Under the pieces are notes generated by a model. That model was given only the letters and a program-made list of their open reading frames with translations, was not told the origin of the DNA and did no database searches. Shown piece after piece: positions 31,986-36,791 of a stretch of 36,791 bases of DNA (the first letter of the stretch is position 1; each line of letters begins with the position of its first letter). The position numbers and the translations under genes are program-made. The DNA is taken from NCBI GenBank assembly GCA_002296285.1, contig DBHX01000029.1, positions 1-36,791 of the forward strand, written 5' to 3'. The DNA comes from a bacterium UBP8_UBA817 (lineage in GTDB: Bacteria; Margulisbacteria; Marinamargulisbacteria; UBA817).

Positions 31986-34900
31986 TTATTTGATAACAAA
32001 TTTTCCTCGTGCCAGTGTCTGAGTTCCATTGTGAATAACGATAAAATATGGACCAATGGAGAGTTTATGAATTAGTGAGGATGGAATGCTGATCAAATTA
32101 TTTTGATTGCTTCCCCCATTGGACCCTTTTGAGAAATTCATTTTATGAATATTTCGTCCAAACATATTATAAATTTCAATGGTGACATTATGACTTTGTT
32201 CCAGTTTATAAAAAATACTGCCAGATCCATTGGCTCGAATGATTGGGTTTGGGTATACGAATGCTTCAGTGGCTTTGATTGGAATGGAGCCAGCTTTTGC
32301 AACGCTGATTGTTCCAGCGGTGTATAAACTTCGTGTATCCCATGCTAAATTGGAATCTAGTGTTGGCAAGTCTAATATTGAAAAAGACCCTTGAATTTGA
32401 TTTGCATCAATTAACGCAAACGACTGTTTTAACTTAAATACCATGCTGGATGATTTTTTTATGGTTAACTTTCCATCCACCGTTGCCGTGCCTGTAACGG
32501 ATAGTTTTCCGTTGGTTTCTTCATCGGCACTGCTAATCGTAAATGTTAAATTTGAAATTAAGATGTCCCCATATTCTTGCACATAGTCTCCAATAATTTG
32601 TGTGTGACGTTTGACTGCATCTGCAGCCGTTGAAAACCCTATGATTCCTGCGCTTGAGGCATTTCCAATGGTGTCATCCCCAATGTAAAAGTTTCCACCG
32701 GTATTTTTAAATTGTCCGGTAATTTTTTCTGTTCGAAGGATTCCCCCTGAAAATTTAAATGTTGAGTTTTCATTGATGATGATTTCTTTGGATTCTAGTT
32801 TTCCATTACTCATATTAAATGTGGCAGATGCTTCGTTGGTATTTCCAATGATTAAGCCCTTATTAACGGTAATTTTTCCCCCGTCTAGGTTTACTTCTGC
32901 GTGCCCATTTTTGCCAAGAATAAAATTATTTTTTACACGGAGTGTGGCTTTGCCTGAAATATTGATATCACCGTTTGATCCTCTTTGTACTCCTGATTTT
33001 AGATCCCCATTGATTTCTGTGATTCCATTACTCATGTTAAGCAATGCTGATCCATAATCGCCAATCGTAAAATCATTTCCTATAATTAATGACACATCCT
33101 CATCTTCCATTTTTAGTTCGGCTTGATAGTTGTCTTCTTTTCCTAAAATTAGATCAGAAATAATATTTAAATTACCATTTTCTTTTAATATGAGGGTGCT
33201 TTTTTTTCTACTTCCAATGGTTAAATTTTTCATGGATACATTTGAAGAACTAATATCTAATTCATCGCCTATATCAATGACAAAATCAAAATTTTCTTTA
33301 TTTAAATCACCAATTTTTGAAAAATCGATATCTTTATCAATGATTAAATTTCCAGAATCAATGTTTATAATATTATCTGGAATCCCATCATTATCTATAT
33401 CGGTTGAACCCATACTTTTACCAATGGATATTGTTGCGGTTAATTCAACGCCAATGATTTCATTATTTGCGATTCCATGGGCGCGTATGGTTAATGTATG
33501 GTTGTTTGATGCATCGGATTGATAGGTCATATTGGTGGTGAGTTTTAATTCGCCAGTGTTAGGGTTAATGCTAAAATGATCATTTGATGTCATTGAATAG
33601 GTGATATTATTTGATAGAATAAGGTCTTCATTGGTTACTTCATTATCAAAGTCCCAAATGATATCGTCGATGATATAATGTTCTCCAATTTCAAAATCAA
33701 CGTTATTTATTTCCATGGGTTTCGATGGGTGTTTATTTGAATGATAAAAGTAAATGGTGTACGTTGCGGGTTGACTCCTTCCATTGGAAGGGTCCAATGC
33801 AATGACTTCAATGGTTATTTTTTCAGTGGTTGTGTCTAATGAGTTTGGTCGAGTGTAGGTTAATGTATTTCCGCTAATGGATGCCCCTTCAATTGGGGAA
33901 GCCAATTCGTATGTTAGGCTTCCTTGACCAATGTCCTCATCTTGACCATTGAGGATGATGGATTTGCTTTCATCCATTGACATGATGATATCTTTAGATT
34001 CTAATGTTGGGACATCGTTAATGGGATTGATTTGAAGCGTGATGGTTGAAGGGACACTATTTTCAGTGCCATCATTTACGAAGTATTCAAAAGTGTCCAC
34101 GGTTGATTCTCGGCCGAAATGTGTGTAGTAAAGTTTACTTCCAATCACGTATGCTTTTCCGTAACTGGGGCCATTGGTATTTGAAACAATGTAGTTTAGT
34201 GGATCGTTATCTTCATCCGTTGCGATGAGATCAAAATTTACAGTGCCACCTTCATCAACACTTAATGTTTCTCCTTGTTGGGGTAGGTTTTCACTGATGG
34301 GTCGGTCGTTCACATTTGTTACACTTAATGAAAAAGGACTACTTTGTATATGTTCAACATTATTAATGTTGCTGGTTGCTGTTAAATATATGGTTCGATA
34401 GACACCAATTTGAGCTTGGGTTGGTGATCCAGATAATTCTCCTGTTGACGAATTAATGCTTATCCAATCCGGCTTATTTCTGATTCCAAATTCAAAAATT
34501 GGGTTTTCTTCTACATTAATGATCATTTCGGGGGGTGTGCAATTGGATTCGCAGGTTATTTTATAGGTTGAATTTCCAGTTGGTGTTGTTTGGTCTAGTG
34601 CCCATTGATAGGTGATATTATTTGAATTAAACGTATGCAAAACATCAGCATCCTTTTTTAGTTTTATTTCGGTTGTTCCATGATACGTGATGTTGTAAAT
34701 CATATTCTTTTTTATGGTTATTGTATTGGATGTTTGGGCGGTATGTGTGTAGGTATTTACTACTTCCAAGTAATTACTTCTCACAGTACTACTAAACCCA
34801 TTATTGTTTTCATAAATGTCAATGTTGTATTCTGGGATGTCTGGTTCAATAATGGTTGGAATAAATGAAAATGCTTGATCTTCCAGTGCAACGGTTGGAA

Positions 34901-36791
34901 ATGTTGTTTCGTCAAACTGCGGGGTGTCATTTACTTCTTCAATGGTAATTCTTACTGATACAGCGGTATCCTGCGATAAATTATTTCCAATCCATTTAAA
35001 GAAAGTGGTTCCATTTTTATTTCTTTCGGGCATAAATGAAATATTATCTAAATCCGCACGGGGTATTTCTTGATTTAATTGAATGTTGGTATTTCCTTTT
35101 TTAAGGGTTCCTTTGTCTGGCAATTCAATAATACGTATTTTAGTTAGTTCCTCTGATGAATCAAAGTTATCGGTAAAATCCTCTAATTTGAATGAAGATA
35201 ATGTATCTTCTTGAGCTGACGGTATGACATTAATATGAAATGTGTGGGTGTTGGATGTGCTTGTGCCATTTGTGGTTTTCCAGTTGAATGATGCATTTCC
35301 AATATAATCTGTTGCTGGAAAAAAACGATAGTTACTGAGGTTTGATTTATTGATTGTTTTTGGGTATGCGCTGATGATGGTGTATTCCCCATTTTCTTCC
35401 TCTTGAAGGGTTCCATTGATGGGGGGTTCAGTAAAAACAATGTCTGAATGGGACCCAAAATAAAACTTGTTGCTTCCAAGTAAATAGGGTTCATTCTTTC
35501 GTGTATTGATTAAATCTCCAACCGTTAATGTGGCATTAAACGACACACCAATCAGTTCATTTGTGAGTGCTGCGAAAGCAAAAATATTGAGTATTTGACT
35601 ATTTTGACTCGACCCTTCGTAATTTGCGGTGGATTTTACCTTTAATTCACCGGTTGTTGGATTAAGCTCAAAAAACTCATGTGATTCCATCGTATAGGTT
35701 AGATTATTTGAATAAATTTTATCGGAAACATTTCGTTCGTTGGAAAAATTTTTAATGGTGGTATTGGGCGTGTAATTGGAGCCAAAATTGTAGGTAATAT
35801 TATTGATTTCAATTGGCTTTGAAGGGTGTGTATTGGAATGGAAGAAAAATACGTCATGTGCTGTTGCATTGCTGGTGGCCCCTTCTGGATCAGTTGCAAC
35901 AATCCTAATGCTGACTTTTTCTGTGTTGTCTGGTAAATTTGCTGGTCGGGTATAGCTCAATGTATTGTCTATTAATGAGGCGCCATTAACAGTTGGGCTT
36001 ATTTCGTATCTTAATGTGCCTTGTCCCAAGTCTGGATCAGTTGCATTAATTGTAAATGAAATTGTTTTATCATTTTCTGTGATCCCTTTTTGCGCAGTGA
36101 GGCTAGGAGCATCATTGACAGGGGTAATGGTAATGGTGATTGTGGATGGGCTACTGTCATGTGTGCCATCGTTGGCCACGTATTGAATGGTGTCTGATGT
36201 CGATTCATTGCCAAAATGTTGATAAGTTAACAGGTTATTTACAATGCTAGCACTACCAAAGCTTGGTGGTGTGGTTATGCGATAGCTAATGTTGTCATTG
36301 GGTTGGGAATAGGCGCTGGAGTTATTATCTTCATCGGTACTCTTAAGTTCAATGATTACGTTTCCGCTTGCGGGTGTATTGGCTTCATAAATGGTGATCG
36401 ACCCTGTTTCTGGCAAGTCGACACTGATCGGAGTGTTATCGTTGACCGGATTAATGGTAATGGAGATGGTGGATGGCGTGCTGGTGTGGGTGCCATCGCT
36501 AACGGTATATTGAATTGAGTCACTCGTAGATTCAGCATCGTTATGCTGATAGGTCAGAGTTGAACCACTGATTGTTGCTGATCCAACTTCCGGTCCAGAG
36601 GTGATGGTAAATGTTAAATTATCATTGGGTTGGGTGTATACTTGGGGGTTGTTGTCTTCATCCGAGGCGACAAGTTCAATGGTTGTTTGATCCCCTTCAT
36701 TAACGGATAAGGTTTCACCAGCTTGAGGAAGGTTGACGCTGATTGGGGTATTATCATTAACAGGGATAATGGTGATGTTAATGGTGGATGG
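31986..36791 (-). CDS. giant surface protein: cadherin-like repeats, beta-solenoid-like segment, C-terminal sorting-type Ig domain (5' end outside window)
   Basis: The frame is open from its stop at 31986 to the right window edge, so at least 1601 residues are seen and the N-terminus is missing. Cadherin-like units of about 104 residues recur, linked by PVNDNTPISV-LP. Other parts include an Ig-like unit (SSTGELSGSPTQAQIGVY) and a unit of the ELPDKGTLKKGNTNIQL type. A calcium-site-like DIDNDGIPD lies near 33400. Bases 33370-32290 encode a Gly/Asn-rich repetitive stretch (LIIGNDFTIGD, FILGKNGHAEVNLDG, LIIGNTNEASATFN) like autotransporter-associated beta strands, closing with WDTRSLYTAGTISV. The last 93 residues (YPNPIIRANGSG, VTIEIYNMFGRNIHK, GPYFIVIHNGTQTLARGKF) resemble FlgD-like Ig or T9SS type A C-terminal domains. 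It is probably secreted and adhesive. Confidence 0.85.
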   Translation of the reverse strand, partial: PSTINITIIPVNDNTPISVNLPQAGETLSVNEGDQTTIELVASDEDNNPQVYTQPNDNLTFTITSGPEVGSATISGSTLTYQHNDAESTSDSIQYTVSDGTHTSTPSTISITINPVNDNTPISVDLPETGSITIYEANTPASGNVIIELKSTDEDNNSSAYSQPNDNISYRITTPPSFGSASIVNNLLTYQHFGNESTSDTIQYVANDGTHDSSPSTITITITPVNDAPSLTAQKGITENDKTISFTINATDPDLGQGTLRYEISPTVNGASLIDNTLSYTRPANLPDNTEKVSIRIVATDPEGATSNATAHDVFFFHSNTHPSKPIEINNITYNFGSNYTPNTTIKNFSNERNVSDKIYSNNLTYTMESHEFFELNPTTGELKVKSTANYEGSSQNSQILNIFAFAALTNELIGVSFNATLTVGDLINTRKNEPYLLGSNKFYFGSHSDIVFTEPPINGTLQEEENGEYTIISAYPKTINKSNLSNYRFFPATDYIGNASFNWKTTNGTSTSNTHTFHINVIPSAQEDTLSSFKLEDFTDNFDSSEELTKIRIIELPDKGTLKKGNTNIQLNQEIPRADLDNISFMPERNKNGTTFFKWIGNNLSQDTAVSVRITIEEVNDTPQFDETTFPTVALEDQAFSFIPTIIEPDIPEYNIDIYENNNGFSSTVRSNYLEVVNTYTHTAQTSNTITIKKNMIYNITYHGTTEIKLKKDADVLHTFNSNNITYQWALDQTTPTGNSTYKITCESNCTPPEMIINVEENPIFEFGIRNKPDWISINSSTGELSGSPTQAQIGVYRTIYLTATSNINNVEHIQSSPFSLSVTNVNDRPISENLPQQGETLSVDEGGTVNFDLIATDEDNDPLNYIVSNTNGPSYGKAYVIGSKLYYTHFGRESTVDTFEYFVNDGTENSVPSTITLQINPINDVPTLESKDIIMSMDESKSIILNGQDEDIGQGSLTYELASPIEGASISGNTLTYTRPNSLDTTTEKITIEVIALDPSNGRSQPATYTIYFYHSNKHPSKPMEINNVDFEIGEHYIIDDIIWDFDNEVTNEDLILSNNITYSMTSNDHFSINPNTGELKLTTNMTYQSDASNNHTLTIRAHGIANNEIIGVELTATISIGKSMGSTDIDNDGIPDNIINIDSGNLIIDKDIDFSKIGDLNKENFDFVIDIGDELDISSSNVSMKNLTIGSRKKSTLILKENGNLNIISDLILGKEDNYQAELKMEDEDVSLIIGNDFTIGDYGSALLNMSNGITEINGDLKSGVQRGSNGDINISGKATLRVKNNFILGKNGHAEVNLDGGKITVNKGLIIGNTNEASATFNMSNGKLESKEIIINENSTFKFSGGILRTEKITGQFKNTGGNFYIGDDTIGNASSAGIIGFSTAADAVKRHTQIIGDYVQEYGDILISNLTFTISSADEETNGKLSVTGTATVDGKLTIKKSSSMVFKLKQSFALIDANQIQGSFSILDLPTLDSNLAWDTRSLYTAGTISVAKAGSIPIKATEAFVYPNPIIRANGSGSIFYKLEQSHNVTIEIYNMFGRNIHKMNFSKGSNGGSNQNNLISIPSSLIHKLSIGPYFIVIHNGTQTLARGKFVIK
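33424..34291 (-). repeat. superblock copy B within the surface protein gene
   Basis: About 290 residues running from LPQQGETLSVDEG to ATISIG repeat the order of copy A: cadherin-like unit, then DEDIGQGSLTYEL, YTRPNSL, FYHSNKHPSKPMEINN, NNITYSMTSNDHFSINPNTGELKL. The two copies are offset by about 2.1 kb. Confidence 0.75.
35521..36418 (-). repeat. superblock copy A within the surface protein gene
   Basis: About 300 residues running from LPETGSITIYEA to ATLTVG match copy B: DPDLGQGTLRYEI, YTRPANL, FFHSNTHPSKPIEINN, NNLTYTMESHEFFELNPTTG. Protein similarity is clear while many codons differ, so the duplication is not recent. A further single cadherin-like unit (36419-36733) precedes it and another begins at the window edge. 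Confidence 0.75.

Noticed and set aside
36414..36416. Start of the surface protein at 36416
   Set aside because: This is an internal TTG within a cadherin-like repeat linker; the frame stays open with repeat sequence to the window edge.
32000..36791. CRISPR or intergenic DNA repeats
   Set aside because: The periodicity is of protein domains (about 312 bases and 2.1 kb) in an open frame, with divergent codons and no conserved short repeat-spacer pattern.

Overview
The window is AT-rich DNA from a free-living-type diderm bacterium that I cannot place firmly. Evidence for two membranes: an LPS-assembly protein (LptD), a short beta-barrel protein ending in Phe, a predicted lipoprotein, and an RND/MMPL exporter paired with an outer-membrane protein. 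CsaB and a TagA/WecG glycosyltransferase beside a Gram-negative type envelope recall lineages that tether the outer membrane to pyruvylated wall polymers (Cyanobacteria, Negativicutes, Deinococcus, Margulisbacteria-like candidate phyla). A Margulisbacteria-like origin is my guess only. Coding density is very high: no gene-free stretch exceeds about 135 bases, and many genes overlap or abut. I saw no tRNA, rRNA, CRISPR array or insertion sequence.

Layout. 1-4172 (+): end of murA, then a potassium-uptake unit ktrB-ktrA followed by a two-helix membrane protein with a PAS domain and no output domain. 4169-5797 (-): a 542-residue helical protein of unknown function. 5930-14820 (+): behind a TTGACA / extended -10 promoter lie two unrecognised proteins (145 and 925 residues), then two large paralogous multi-membrane-span histidine kinases; the first is intact, the second has lost the phospho-accepting His and the ATP-binding boxes. 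17516-14802 (-): lepB, a ThiS-type sulfur carrier with extra residues after the GG end, a helical unknown, a small beta-barrel and a lipoprotein. 17559-18395 (+): dapF, divergent from lepB across 42 bases.

18453-24498 (+): a tightly packed unit of LolA-like protein, outer-membrane protein, MMPL transporter, CsaB and TagA/WecG, with gaps of 0-2 bases or overlaps; it is continued by dnaB and lptD to 27402. 28435-27386 (-): a CCA-adding/poly(A) polymerase family enzyme. 28492-31982 (+): pcrA-type helicase and pgi, overlapping by four bases. 36791-31986 (-): the C-terminal 1601 residues of a giant surface protein that runs off the window, made of cadherin-like repeats, a beta-solenoid-like segment and a terminal Ig-like sorting-type domain.

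Together the genes are dominated by envelope construction (murA, dapF, lepB, lptD, csaB, tagA, MMPL cassette, surface protein) plus a sensory block. The parts most likely to be undescribed are the 5930-9150 protein pair, the kinase/pseudokinase tandem beside it, and the MMPL-CsaB-TagA transcription unit.
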